Origin: Kryptolebias marmoratus
Lineage: Eukaryota; Chordata; Actinopteri; Cyprinodontiformes; Rivulidae
Assembly (NCBI RefSeq): GCF_001649575.2
Contig: NC_051434.1
Location: forward strand, 3,173,795-3,237,794
Reading direction: 5' to 3'
DNA: 64,000 nt
In this document: positions 26,352 to 40,060 of the stretch, in pieces
Layout of the letters: each line of letters begins with the position of its first letter
How positions within the stretch are numbered: the stretch's first letter is position 1
Notes under the pieces: model-generated
Databases searched by the model: none
What the model was told of the DNA's origin: nothing
The model's input: the letters and a program-made list of their open reading frames with translations, nothing else
Made by a program: the position numbers and the translations under genes

Positions 26352-27704
26352 AGAGGAAGTTAAAGTGTACAATTTACTGAAAAAAATGTTCAGCTCCAAG
26401 CTGACACAGAACTTATTTGATGATTTAGGATTTTTTTAACTTATTTGGAACCCTATCTGATTTATGTTTTGAGTAGAAAACAAGAGCTGTAAAGTAAAAG
26501 CAATATATGCAGAAATAAAAACAATTCAAGTACAAGACACAGTTTTCTGTCAAGCATGCATATTTCCTGAAAGAATGCTGATAAAATCAATCTAAAGAAA
26601 TGCTCACTTTACATTTTAGTAAGCCCCAGTCTTTGACAAAAGTAATTCAGGAATAATCATTTGTTAAACTCTGACATTAATATAAAAAACTTCATATTCT
26701 CATCCCATAGTGGTTATAGAAAAAATCAGCTTATTTAATGGTTCAGTTTAGAGATAATGTTAACAAAAGTGTTCAATGAACTAATACAGTACAGTAATAT
26801 TTAACTCATAGTAAAACAAGCCAATAATTAAGAATGGTGACCAAACACTTCTAAACTCTACTTTTTATTGTGAAACAAGTTCAAAGACAAAACAAATGAA
26901 TGCTGCTAAAATTAGTTTTTCTTACAATAAACAACTGCACAGTTAGAAGGATTGCTGCAAAAATATTTATCTGCTGTCTTCCTTAAAGGAATCTTCATTC
27001 AGTCTGGAGCTCTGGTTTATCCAACACATTTTGGAATGAACTTGAGGGCTCAAAGCAAGTTTTAATCTGTTGTTGGGGCTGAACAAGAGCAAATCCCTGA
27101 AGACATCTTCCAACATCTGATGAAAAGAAAGGAGTGGAGGCTGTCAGGACAGCATTTCGATAGATTGCCTCTGCTCTATTTTTTCTGCGTTTATTCTGCC
27201 TCCTTTTGGCCCCTTACCTGTCCATCAAAACACATTCTTTTCACCTCAACTTACTGCTATCAGAAATACATCACTTATGGTGCATTTGCCATATATATGA
27301 GGTCACCACGACCCATCAGCTGCGTGAAACGTTGATCAAACTCAATACAGCTGACAAATTTCTTTCAAGTAGTGTGGGTGGCAGGCCAGACTAGTCTCAG
27401 GACAGTAAAACTTTCACTCATATTTATATTTGTGACATGTGACGAATGGACATTCATGTGCGGCACATGTCAGAATGTTCATGTTTAAATTATAGGCGTG
27501 TTAGTGTTTGTGAGTGAATGTCATGTGAGAATTTTTATTGTAAATCTGTTGGAGTAAATGATAGTGATAGACAAGAGTGGGGACAGTTTCCAAGACAGCA
27601 TTTTTGTGTCCAAGACCAGCTAACAAACGGTTCAGAACTTATCATCTTGAGTTGTTAGTTCTTACTGCAACAGTGTCTTCACAGGTCTGACTAATAAATC
27701 AATC

Positions 27705-28272
27705 AAACAGCTGCAGCTGATCCAGAACGCTGCTGCCCGTGTTCTCACTAAAACCAGGAAGATAGAGCACATAACACCAGTTTTAACGTCCCTACACTGG
27801 CTCCCTGTAGCTCAAAGAATAGACTTTAAAATAATGTTGTTAGTTTATAAATCACTGAACGGTTTAGCACCACAATACATTAAAGATCTGTTATCGCTGT
27901 ACCAACCGTCTAGACCCCTCAGATCTTCTGCTTCTGGACTGCTCTGCATCCCCAGAACCAGAACCAAACGAGGAGAAGCAGCTTTCAGTTTCTATGCACC
28001 ACAAATTTGGAACAAACTTCCAGAAAACTGTAAAACAGCTGAAACACTGGGTGCCTTTAAATCTCAACTTAAAACCCACCTGTTTAGAGCTGCTTATGGC
28101 TAAATTAGGGTTAGAGTGTGGGGTTTTGATGTCTTCGATGTTTTTCTCTTTCTTACTGTTTATTCATTGTCACGTGCTGTTTTTATTTTGTTTTTTAATT
28201 ATGTAAAGCACCTTGAAATGCCTTGCTGGTGAAATGTGCTATACAAATAAAATTTGATTGATTTGATTGATA
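27705..28272 (+). mobile_element. L2-like LINE: 3' end of ORF2 plus tail
   Basis: Codons 27705-28103 are open and encode the C-terminal region of an L2-type reverse-transcriptase ORF (QLQLIQNAAARVLTKTRK, LHWLPVAQRIDFKI, IWNKLPENCKTAETLGAFKS, LKTHLFRAAYG) ending in TAA. A short 3' UTR follows, with GTGCTATACAAATAAAATTTG, ending in a TTGATTGA microsatellite tail as L2 elements do. It is a 5'-truncated insertion, and its clean frame suggests a fairly young one. Confidence 0.88.
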
Positions 28273-28309
28273 CAGATAAACTAAGATTTAACTACAGTTT
28301 GGTGCTTCT

Positions 28310-29050
28310 GCAATTTAGGGAATGACTAAGTTATTATTAGTGGATATCAGTTTGCATAATGTAAATAGTTTTATAAAACAACTGCTTGGGGACAAACACA
28401 GTGGCCAGCTGGAGTGCTCAATAGAGGAAGTGAATCACTTCCTCCATAACACTGTGAGTGACCCACTGAGGGAACAAGACCTGGGACCCAACAAATCTCT
28501 CATCAGCCCTGCCCCACCAGAAGCAGAGTTCAAGTTGTTGGAGTCAAGTCTGAAGGAGGTTGAAGACATAATTAAGGCAGCCTGCGCAGCATCCTCTCCA
28601 GGCCCCAGTGGCGTACCCTACCTCATCTACAATCGCTGCCCAGGGCTCCTAGGGCTCCCATGACAGATCTTAAAGGTGATTTGGTGAAGAGGGAGAGTCA
28701 CCGACCCGTGGAGGTGTGCAGAGGGAGTCTGGATTCCCAAAGAGGACTCGGAAAACATCAACCAGTTTCATATAATCTTGTTACTGAGTGTTGAAGGGAA
28801 GGTGTTTTCAGCATCGTCTTCCGAAGATTGACCAAGTTTCTCCTCGAGAAACATTGACCCATCAGGTAAGAAAGGTGGGATTCCTGGAGCTCCCGGCTGC
28901 CCAGAGCCCACTGGTGTAGTCACACAGCTCATCAGGCTCGTGAGAACAGAGGTGACTTAGCTGTGTTGTGCTTGGACCTGACCAATGCATATGGGTCCAT
29001 CCCACACAAGCTAGTTGAGCTTGTTCTTTGCACCTCAGATATATTATTTA
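28310..29050 (+). mobile_element. R2/NeSL-like non-LTR retrotransposon, reverse-transcriptase fragment (broken)
   Basis: An open frame to 28663 contains REQDLGPNKSLISPAPPEAE and SSPGPSGVPYLIYNRCPGLL. Continued translation with frameshifts and stops gives EGVWIPKEDSENINQF, LLSVEGKVFS and LDLTNAYGSIPHKLVEL. The latter corresponds to reverse-transcriptase core blocks of the R2/NeSL/HERO type of fish LINE. At least three frame breaks make it a pseudogene. It ends abruptly where the palindrome at 29028-29073 starts. Confidence 0.8.
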
Positions 29051-29073
29051 TGGATAATATATCTGAGGTGCAA
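29028..29073. repeat. perfect 20-bp inverted repeat with 6-nt loop
   Basis: TTGCACCTCAGATATATTAT (29028-29047) is followed by TTATGG and the exact inverse complement (29054-29073). It coincides with the point where recognisable reverse-transcriptase homology stops. Confidence 0.9.
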
Positions 29074-32000
29074 GGCAGCACATAAAATGTAAAATACTCA
29101 AGCAAAACTGACTAGATTATGTAGTGGATTGAATTTGTGACTTTTTAAAATGTTGCTTTAATTTATTTATTTATTTTCTATCTTAAGCTCTGTTATGGGG
29201 CAAAAAACGGAGATCATCTTTTTGTGCCTGTCTTGGTGGTGCACAAACTTACACTAACGGTGCACTTTTAATTTATAGGTTTAATTAACAGCTTGTGGCC
29301 CAATTTATGGTAGATCATCTGCTTCACTGTTGTTTCAACTAGAAGCCCTTAGGTTGAAAATTGTTTTACATGTAGCACTTTACCTAGAAAAAACTACATT
29401 AAACCCATATATATTTTTAGTTAAATTTGTCTTTATTTTTATTTTTGGTGTACACACAAGCACAAGTTTGTTTGTCATACTTAAAATCAGTTAAACAAGG
29501 TAATAGTAACTGTTGTAAATCACTGCATTCATTGTTTAATGATCACAAAAGTATGAATGAATAAGTAAAACCTGCAATTGGAAAATATTCATAAATGAAT
29601 GTTTCCATAGACCTCTTTCCCACTGTTCAGGCAATATTGATAAAAGTCCGTAATTTACCTACATGCTGAAAAGATTTACTCAATAAGCTTAGAGGTCCGA
29701 GAACATAAGGTCATTGCTCTTTCAATTTTCTATGACTTGTGTTGTCTCACTGGGATCTCAGGTGCAGCCATGTCGGTGGAGGAAATTGCCGCCTGGTTGG
29801 GTGATGTGGGTGAGGGATGGAGGTGCAAGTCTTCCATAACTGTGTCTGTCCAGTTGCACAAACAAAAAAATAAAAATGCATCAAAGACATTACCCACCAA
29901 TGTGTTGGAGATGTCATTTTTAATTCAACAACATCTGTGTTTGACCACTCCTGTCCATGAGTGACTTACGATCTCCTCTGCTTATCATTAGCTGGCAGCC
30001 GCAGCGTGAGGGTTTGTCACCCCATTTCCACATGTCACTGTGCATCGTGTTGTGATGCTGCATACAGCAAGTGATATATCTCTGCTCCACTGTCACTTTC
30101 ACTTGGCAAGTAAAGTCTTGCCCTGACATATTGCTTGTTCAAAGCTCAGAAAAGTGCAACAGTGCCAAGACATCAAAGACTCCGAGAATCCGAACAATCT
30201 CTCATTTCGGTTAGAGGTTTTCACTGTTATCATGTACCTTAAGGGAAAACAACACCTAAAACCAGCAAAGATTGTTTTAACTTTGAAAAACTGGTACACA
30301 ATTACAAAATCTTATTTTTTTCTTTTCCAAAATGAAAAAAAAAAAAAAAAATTAAAGAAGATAAATACACACACAAACAAAAAACAATTCTTTAATGTGC
30401 AAAATATCCCCATAGAATTTAATATTGTGGAAGCAGCATCATATCATGGGATGCATCATAAATCCAAGACACATTATTGATGAAACAGTTGTACCTATAA
30501 CCCATTTTTAGAAAAGAAAGTATTTTAAAATCATTAATTTTATAGCTCTGTGAACAAAAGAATGTGGCAAAAAGGAATAAAATACATCCACGGTGTGAAT
30601 TCAAACTTGGTACCACATCAGGTTATTTATTTGTACATTAGCCCATTTTAAACCAGATGCAAAATATGGGTATTACAGTTACCATGGTTACACAGAGCCT
30701 TGGTCATGAATAAGAGAAGCAAAAGTCAAAACTGACTGGATGATTGCCTGTGAACAGAAATGACACATTTGCTTCATCTGAGGTCATCAGATTTCTTTAT
30801 GAATGCAAATGTCCCTAAAAAATCTACTTCAGTAATTTTATTATCCTCTTTTGTACCTATTTTTTTGGTCTGGTACAGATTCTTCCCTCCTTGTTAATGG
30901 ATGTGAGTGTGAGTCCAAACACAAAAACACCTTTAGCTCTTACATGCTGCCACTTTGGTAGTCAGGATGGCTGTGAATTCACATCACAGCCACAACTTGT
31001 TACACCTTTTGTGAGTATTTTAGTCTGTACCTGGTATCTCATTAGGGAAATATGATACCTCTTCTTTGGGTACCATTACACAGTCTATACACTTTGATTA
31101 GTATTTTTTGGTAGGTGAGGGGTGTGGGTGTACACAGTTATCTGTGTGATCAGACTGCTCAGAGTAAGGAGTTACTCAACCACAAGTGCCATTTAAGTGG
31201 AAGCGTGTTAACCACACTTCAGGTTTGAATTTATGGAAAAAAAAACTTTTGATTTTTTTTCTCTTTACTAAATCTGACTATGGAATTAGATTTTATTGAT
31301 CAATAAATCAGGAGTGTGGATTGGATTGGACCATAGAGTATTGAATTTGAATTTGACTGAATTGGGTTGAATTTTTTTTTTTTTAACTGAATGACAAATA
31401 ACTGGACTGTTTCCCTTTAACACTAAGATGCCCTTTTTGTACATTTATGCAACATACATGACTTAAATGGAATAAAAATCTATTTTTCCTTAATTTTAGC
31501 CATTGTTAGTTTTTTAGCAGTAAGCTATGCATTTCTTATCCTTTCTTTTTTTTTGAGGTTTTGGAGTTTTGGTTCAGGTGTTTCCTTTACTCACACAAAA
31601 TCTGGAGATGGCACATTCAGGAAATATTGGGTCATATGTGTCAAATAATTTGTCTGTATTTCATATAACACAACAATTGATATTTGTAAATATAGAGAAT
31701 ACAGTAAGTGAATCCGTTATTTGACTTAAAGATTTTTTAATTAAGAAATATTATGTAAAACTTTCAGACAAAAAAGAAATACAGTAAGAGTAAAATGATA
31801 CAGTAATAGCCAACAGTATTTATAGTTTCCAACCATTTTATCATTAAAAGAATGCAGGAAAAGTTACTTTTAAAGTCAAACTATCAAAATAACTGTTAGT
31901 GCAGCAATTAAATGTCCACAGCATGAAGCTGTTCTTTTTTATTCTTTATTGTCTGTTTCAGCCGACCAATTAACTATGTCTGTCTTTATACCAGTCATCT

Positions 32001-33379
32001 ATTGCAATTAAAATTATACTTTACTAACTTTGAACTTTTTAGGTTTATCTGTCTGCATCTTTTCTAACTTTTTTCCTTCATTGCATTCTACCTATATGAC
32101 TGAATCTCGCTCTGGACTTATTTTGGCCTGATTTTTACTGCGCATTCTTCACCAAAATTGAAGTGAAGAATCACATGCTGTCATTGGGTTTTATTTTTTA
32201 CCTTGACACTGACACATATCCAAATAAAGTACAACATATCTTAGCCAAGACCACTCTCAAAAACAGCATTCATACTAAAGAAGAGCACAGCACAACACCT
32301 GACAACTGTTTTGACATGCAGAGCTATAATCACAGTCTGCTTGTGACAACACTGACAGATTCTTCAGTGGTTTTCCACGATAAAAAAAATAGTCTCTGAT
32401 ATGTCTACTGCATAGTTCATTTGGATAATAAAGATGCTAAAACTATTAACATGAATAATATTATTATTTTCTTACATTAAACTGTCTTTCTGGAATAGAA
32501 AAAGAAGAAGTTTCCAATTTCTTTGATTTCTGGCATTACTCCTGAGAAATACGTTGTATCGTACGATAAACCCATTAAGGCCTGATAGTTTACACTGATT
32601 TATTCCTATAAAAGCTGCTTCAGGGCATCATGGGTTAATGAAACATGTTACATATCCAATAGATCTTTTGTCTTTTTCTTTAATTAAATTTAAACTGTTT
32701 TGTTTCTTATTTAATGGTTCATTTAGTATTTTCTATAAAGTATTCCTTATAGGCATGGTCCATTACATGCTGGGTACTGTTCTTGCATATAATCCCTGCA
32801 TTTCTGAGCAGCTAATGTTCTACAAAACAAAATAAGTATCATATAAAAAAGGCAAAGATAGTCTTAATATTATATTGCTATGTCCCAGCTAAAATGGTGC
32901 ACTATCTGCATCACATGAGGAGTGCCTGAAAGAACAGGTCTCATTGATGGTAGAATATTGAATGCCATGACTTTAAAACACTTTTTATTTAAAAAAAAAA
33001 ATGGACAAACAACATTCAGCAATTGTTCATGCAAATAGGATATTCAAATGATGACATTTGAACACACAGCATGACAAAAAGATAAACAGAGTAATATGCA
33101 GGCTGTGATTGCCTCTGCTTCACACATCCATCACTTCTGCTTCATTGAAATAGATAAAACTGATAATTATGTGTTGGAAAACAAGGACGTATATGTGTTA
33201 ACGACCACTTACATCTCACAGACAATGTGTTAAAAGGTTTTATATGAATAAAATAAATAATTACATGCTCTTAAAAGATTGTGAGGTGAAACATTAATGT
33301 TCTGCAGTTTTTACAGATAAAGTAAAAAAAAACATGAACCATTTTCTCACAAATAAAGTAACCAGTAAACTAGATATAT

Positions 33380-33426
33380 ATTTATTTTGATAAATTTAAT
33401 TTATTTTGATAAATTTAATTTATTTT
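33380..33426. repeat. short tandem repeat, 21-22 bp unit
   Basis: The unit TTTTGATAAATTTAATTTAT is repeated twice in tandem. Confidence 0.85.
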
Positions 33427-34265
33427 AACTTTACTTTAATTCACTTTCATGCATTTCTGCCTTATATTCCCCACATGTAATAGTGAATCATGAACATACG
33501 TGAGAGTCAAGCATTCAGTATGCTGTTCATGCTTCAACACAATCCAATCATCATTACAATAAACTAAAATCATATAACAGTTATACAGAAATGTTGTTTT
33601 AATTGGTATTTTAACATCTGGCCAAAGAAAAAAAAATATACAAAAAAGAGTAACACTGGTGCAATTATAGTGCTAGTAATTATTGTGAAGTGGAAAATAA
33701 TTAAGCTGCATAATTTCAAAGGACTGAGTTGTTTCTTTTCATTGTAGATTTACTTGACTACAGACTTGTTCATCTAATGATGACAAAAACTCAATAAGAA
33801 AATGATGATTTTTGATTACAGACCCATTCTTGCAACAATGAAAGGTTTGTACAACTCGCTGTCCAACCCAGGAGTGAAGGAGTAAAGGCAAAGCAATCAC
33901 AAAATGGAAACGTCTAAAAACTATTCACTTTACCTCACATATCAAAACAAATATATACATATGAAGCTGTACTGGCTTACCATCAAAAATCAAATCAAGT
34001 TATTGTTTTTTTAGTAACTCTTGTTAGTTTGTTGTAAGGACACACATGCAGGTTTAGGATCTCAGCAGGACAGTTTAGAAACCAAACAATGCAAACAGAC
34101 AATCTGACAAAGCTGAGAAGAATAAATAAGTATTTACTGAGAGGAGATGTGGTAAATGTTAAATGATGTGTTGATTTCTTACAACAAAATTAGTATCATT
34201 AGATGAAAATTGGAGCTGTAGAAGACATCTAGTGACAATGATTGTACGGGAACAAAAACACAACG

Positions 34266-34266
34266 G

Positions 34267-34318
<52 letters not shown>
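34266..34318. repeat. (TAGA)n microsatellite
   Basis: A perfect tetranucleotide run of about 13 units. Confidence 0.98.
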
Positions 34319-37300
34319 AACCAAGTAACCAAATAAAGATCAAAAGTGAACACAAACTGAAAGTATCTTTTACAATTTAGTCTCAAATTTCTCAGAAATG
34401 TATTAATAATTCTGTATTTGGTATTTGGATTATCTGATGACTTTTCTTGGTAATTGCTGGTTATTAAACATTTTCTGGAGTTCTATCTCCCTGCATTCCT
34501 GGCTTCATACCACCACTAACTACAGCCATTACAGTAAAGGAGTAAAAAGGATCTTGAAAATCTGACCATGATCACAGTTAGCTCAAAGCTTTCAAACATT
34601 TGATGATACTGGGTAAGGAACAAAAATCCCATTTTTTTTCTTCACCTGTCAGAACTGCAAACAACAGCATCTGCACTGATATCAGTTTCCCGGAAAGTAG
34701 GACACAGTGGGGGGAAAGAAAAAGAGATGACTGAAGTTTTTTATCACACCCATCAAGTCTCATTTTTCAGTCTGATCCTGCACACATCCTCTGGGTATAA
34801 AGTGTAGCCATACTATCTCTTCAGTATAAAGAAGACATGCAGGGTGTGACAGACATGACAGAGCTCGACGGTGGACATTTAGAGAGATGTGAACTCAAGA
34901 TAAAGACCTTTATTTAATGTTTCTATTCCAACATGGGAAACTCATAAAACAGTGAAATAAAAATCACTATTTAACTCTATGTCATAAAACAGTATTTTAT
35001 TTGTTTTATTTTGTTTTTGATTATTGTTGTTGGTGTTTAGAATGTGCTAATCTTTAAAAGAAAAATAAAGGTAGTCATGAAGTTTTGACATAAGAGGCTA
35101 TTCTTTCTTAAATTAGGTCACCATTTCTGATCTGACTTACAAATATTTCTATGCTGACGTTACCATGCCCCTCTGGTGATGATAAATACATTTCTCTTGC
35201 TCATTATTCCACTGCAAATAATGAATAAAACTGTATCAAATACAAAAACAAGTCTCAGCTGTATTAAATGTGGCACACAGGATAGGTTTGGGGTTTTAAA
35301 CATCGATAAACTCTAAAATCATGAATCAGTCACTCTGACATTACTTTATTGATCTTTGCTCATCTAAAGTGATGATGTAATAGTTTAAGATGTTTTAATA
35401 TATGTGCAAATGTGATATTTAAAATAGCATCTATTTGCCTGCAAGAAAGCTAAACACTCCAACTCACCTTTAATTTCTTTAGGGTGGAAAGTTTTCAAGC
35501 TGTGAAAGTTATTTCTGTAATTCTGAGAAATGATTTAGTCCCAAATAGTTTTTTTTTTTTTTTTACTGAGGAGTCATGTTTATGTGTCATGGTTTGTCAA
35601 GAACCTGTAGGTTCAAACAACAACATTATCAGTACATCAGGTGATTATACTGATTAATGCACTTCCAACCAGGCAGGATAAGCTAATCAGTGGAATCAGC
35701 TGCTTGTATGCGTGACCAGAATGCAATTCTGTGTAGAAATAACTTTGCCACTGCTGTCTTTCATCTTTATGTAAATCTGACATCCAACTAAATCTCTTTA
35801 TTATGAGAATGATGCAGTGCACTTTTGAAAATCTGTTAGCGATGCAAATATCTTCCAGGATGTCTTCAGGCTCACGAAACGCAGCAAAAAGGCCTCCTTG
35901 CAGCCACCGCAACCTATTCTCCTGTTACCTGCGTTGCCCCTGGATACGGGAGCACTCTCTTCTTCTTCTCCGACTATCATGGCGTGTTTTGTATTCCAGA
36001 CACGCACCCATATATGTGCATGACTGTGTGGTGGTCAAAGACACACCTAGACACAATGAAAGGAGAAGGACACAAGTATACATCCTTTTCATGGACACAA
36101 ACACACAAATATAAAAAGAAAAAAAAACACACACAAGCAAGATTACAGCTTAGTAATGCAATACAGCTGCAGCAACGGTTACTGTAGAAACAAACAAACA
36201 AACAAAAGCAAAAAAATAAAAACACATCAATTAATTTGCATTCTTTCTAAAGTTTCCAATCACTCTCTATTAGATGAAGCATTTTTTTCCAGATCAACAG
36301 TATACTAGAAAGAATTTTGTGCTGCAGTGACTGGATTTTGGTTTTTGAGTGCAGCACAAACAAGCCACAAACACAATGCTGACACATTGTCATCTGTTGA
36401 ACTGTTTCTGCAGAATGAAGATAAATATACAGATGCCGCAGGAAATGGGATGAAGCTGTCAAATGCAACATTGAGATTTAGATGAGAACTGATTTCCTTG
36501 TTGGCTGCTGTAATAGATTGTGTTAGAATCACAATAGGACTAAAGTGCAAATGCAGTCTAAGATGCAACTACTCCTAATACTCATAATATTAGAAATTTT
36601 CATCAACAATGCATCTCGCTCTAATAGAATGTGCCACTATCAATAGCAAAACAAAGGGTCCAACTGATACTACTGGTCTACTTATTTTATTCTTTTTGAA
36701 AGCGCTGCAACACTTCTGTGATTGGCTTTGGTAGCTGGCCTAAAAGTGTTATACAATCTAAAATGTATATAATATGTGACCCTTCTGCACCAACCTAATA
36801 AATATTGCGCTGTAGAGTATTTCAGTAACATTTCTAATCGCTTATTTCTTTTGAAATATTTAAACTTTTCTTAAAGCTCTCCAAGACATTAGCTGATTTG
36901 TCTGTAAGGCATCCAAAAGAAATGTTAGAGGTTTTTATAAACAGACTGTTTCACCTGCCAAAACTATCACTATTAATGATGAAAAAGTTTGAATATTTTT
37001 TAATTACCCTGCTTTTATTTTAATGTTAGTGGATCATTTTTGTTGTCTAACATATTTTATAATTTTGGAAAATAGAAATTTTGAAACTCACAACAAAAAC
37101 CTAATAATAATAATTGGCTACACAACATTGGCTGAAGCACAAGTAAATAATTATAAAGCAGAGGAGCCTAAAATTCAGATATTTTTCTATTTATTTAGTT
37201 TGCAGAACAAAACAATAAAAGCATTTAATTTTGGATAAAAATCTGTGTGCATACTTGAAAAGACTTGTTGAGACAATCTAGGAAGATTATTTCTACTAAA

Positions 37301-37665
37301 CTATTCAGTAAATCAACACAACGTTTTTGGAGGACATGCAAAACAGTAAAATATGTAGATTGGATTTGGATATTGAACATTTTTAATCAAGCTGCAGTAT
37401 ATTGTAGCATATGTTGCACCCATCAAGCCAGAGAGTGTGTGATTGTTGTATCTTAATTGCTGCACTAATTAAGATAATACACTAATTTTTTAATCCCTTT
37501 GGGGATATTAATGGAGAAGAAAAAGAGAGGGAGAAAACAAACATTTTAAAAGTGCTGCATGTAAAGTCTTAACATCAAAAATTTGTACCAATGTCATTTC
37601 CATGATATTGATCATATTATTATGATTGCAGAGAATTGTCATTACAAACACTGTCAGCCTGAAAT

Positions 37666-37863
37666 TGTCAGGATTTGGGTTTTGTTTCGTTTTTTTTCTT
37701 TGAGGTTCCTTCCTCATCGTTTTGTCTTACTTTGGATTTTGTTACATTTAGTTTTGCTGCCCTGTCAGCCTTTTTGTTTTTGCTTTTTTATTTAAAAATA
37801 CATTTTCATTTTTCCCATACTTTGTGAGTCTGCCTTCTGTGTTCGCCGTGCTCGACCTTGACA
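37666..37863 (+). mobile_element. LTR-like repeat, internally deleted copy (left arm of a head-to-head pair)
   Basis: It begins TGTCAGGATTTGGGTTTTG and ends GACCTTGACA. It lacks the central TTTAAAACC region found in the other copies, so it is internally deleted. It abuts an opposite-strand partial copy at 37864. Confidence 0.55.
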
Positions 37864-38166
37864 TAAGTAAGACAAAACGACAACACGGGCCAGGCAGGGG
37901 AACAAAACAATGAAGCAGCAAGGAAGTGGAGAAAGTGACCAGGTTTTAAAGCTGAGGGTAATTAGGGGAAGTGGGCACAGGTGAGTGATTACAACTAGGA
38001 ACAGGTGAAGATGGGTGTGGCAGGAAGACAAGAGATAAACAGAGAAGTGAATGATGACCGAATACAAGAGGCAGAAATAATACAAAGACAAAACATGTAA
38101 TTAATAACCCTAAATACAAAATAAACCTCAAAAGAAAAAAAACAAAACAAAACCTAAATCCTGACA
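37864..38166 (-). mobile_element. LTR-like repeat, truncated copy (right arm of a head-to-head pair)
   Basis: On the minus strand it begins TGTCAGGATTTAGG at 38166 and runs through CACCTGTGCCCACTTCCCC and CTTTAAAACCTGGTC. It stops at TTTTGTCTTACT, where the opposite-facing copy starts. It is nearly identical in its middle to the 59 kb copy. Confidence 0.6.
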
Positions 38167-39599
38167 GAAATGGACTTCATATCCAGTTAATAGCATAACG
38201 CACACACACAAATTATAGGTGTTCTATTTTAGAGAGACAAATTTACATGGACTATTGGATCTATTTTACCTTTCTACCCTCCAGCCTCACATATCTTCTG
38301 TAGGTACAGGAGTTCAGATCTGTTTTAATTTATGATATATCTTCTGAGGTCACATGTTGGCATTTACAGTATATGCAGCTTAAAACAGCTGTCACACAGC
38401 GTTCATACAGCACTTTATCACCAGCTCAAGCCATCAACTAAAAGCAACACTGAGTGCTTTGGTGGGAGAGCAATATCTTAATGAACTGTAACCCTGACAT
38501 TTAACGCCTTTCATGATGGAAGGTATTAAGTTAAGGTTTTAATGTTGACACACATGTGATTAAGCACCCCAGGAGAGACATTTAATAAAGAGCACAAACA
38601 CACAAAGGAAGAAGGACAGCATGTTGGCTTTTATGTTGTGTGCTATGAGGTAAAAGTTCATTTATAGTAACTACATCTGAATTTATGAACTGGATTTCTA
38701 ATAACAGGTTTCTTTAAAAGCAGAGTGAGTATGTGTGTGTGTGTAGAGCTGGTTGTGTGACTATAATACAGTATGTATCAGTGAAACAGAGCGGGAGACA
38801 CTGGAAGACAAAAAATCTGTGTGCTCGTTTGTGATTTATCTGTATTTCTTGTGCCCCTAATAGAGCCAACACTCAGGAGTGGCCAAATGTTAGCAGAAAT
38901 GACAACCAACTCTATTTCGCTCTGCAGACTGCATCAGAACCTAACTCTCTATTTTATTTTGTTCATTTTATATTCTTACTTTTCTTTCACTGTATTTGTT
39001 CAGGCCTTATTTAGTTAGTGCTGCTGTCTTTTCTCTGTTCCTGATAATCTGTACCTGAGAAACTGACCAACAAAGTTGGTGCAGAAACTGGAAACTGTAA
39101 ATAAGATACATTTATTGAGCTCTTTCTTTTCTTTTCTTTTTTTCTTTTTATCTCTGGCTTCATCTCTGTAAATGCATCTGAAACCAACAGTCAAAGCTTC
39201 AGTGTCATTTTCCTTCTTGTGTCCCGTCATGTATAAATTTAAACAATTCAGATGAAGCATAACAACAAAAATCCAGTCAGGGACAAAAAAATAAAATAAA
39301 AAAGAACCCAGTATTGTTTATCGTTACACACTGTTCGTTATTAATGCCTTTATTTTTGACCCAGGCCAAGATTTTTCTCATAATGTTTATGCAGAATTTT
39401 GTTCTAAAGATCTACTTAAAATGTACAAATAGCCTATATGACATCAGTAAGTGGGTGATTAATCCTAAATCAATGTTTCTGAGAGCAGGGAGAGTGCTGT
39501 TTTTGGGCTTTAAGCTATATGTTTACAGAGAAAAAACATCAAACAAAATAATACAACCTTGATGATTAAGGGATGTTTTATTGAAAGTGAAAAATAAAA

Positions 39600-40060
39600 A
39601 TTGATCTGAGATGCTCTCCGTAGCCTCACCCTGGGACTTGTATCCACCAGACAGAATTAGAAGCGCTATGTAGGCATGCAGATTTTCCTTCCCTGGCCAT
39701 ACTATTCAGTACCATCCATGTTTGTCATGGATGTCAGTTTTTCAATGGATGGAGGGATGAAGTACTGAAATATTGACAAAAGTTCAAGTGCAAGGGAACT
39801 AGCCAGCCTTGTGGGTCCTAGAGTCACCCCAATTACATTTCCCACTGCCATCCTGCCTGCAACCTGACATGGAGATAAGGACCAATTGATGACATTGTTT
39901 TCTGACATAAATGTCTTCCTTGTTGCCTGCTCCTGTCCCTCAGAATCATCAGAGAAGCTGTAATTTGAGTTTCAATCTTTGTCTTCTTACTCTGACACAT
40001 CCTCTTCCAAGTGGCTGGCTGATTCCTCACCTTGGAAGATCAAATCTAGGCCCTTCTTGA
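39600..40060 (-). pseudogene. piggyBac-type transposase remnant
   Basis: On the minus strand, in changing frames, the order matches piggyBac/PGBD-like transposases: an acidic N-terminal part (SHLEEDVSE), then NVIGVTLGPTRLASSLALEL, FIPPSIEKLTSMTNMDGTE, then a TAG stop, YGQGRK, and after a frameshift HAYIALLILSGGYKSQGEAT. The family pattern is PGPTR...F...ITPxIE...TNLEG...HAYxGLLILAGxYKSxGEAT. The catalytic Asp region is not present, so it is inactive and truncated. Confidence 0.75.

Larger units (their letters stand above)
10386..27704. other. largely gene-free AT-rich region
   Basis: This contains the repeats and motif sites listed separately (12.8, 14.6, 20.5, 23.8, 24.0, 25.3 and 26.3 kb). 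No splice-consistent coding exon was recognised on either strand. Purine-rich runs occur at about 17020-17460 and 18330-18430. Confidence 0.55.
29074..39599. other. AT-rich region without recognised genes
   Basis: Apart from the TAGA microsatellite, the 33.4 kb tandem repeat and the LTR-like pair at 37666-38166, I recognise nothing. A block at about 29740-30130 is more complex in composition but matches no family that I can name. Confidence 0.55.

Noticed and set aside
37792..38091. 99-residue minus-strand frame resembling the 59071-59352 frame
   Set aside because: The similarity (LLSSCHTHLHLFLVVITHLC) is real but comes from shared repeat DNA, not from a gene family.
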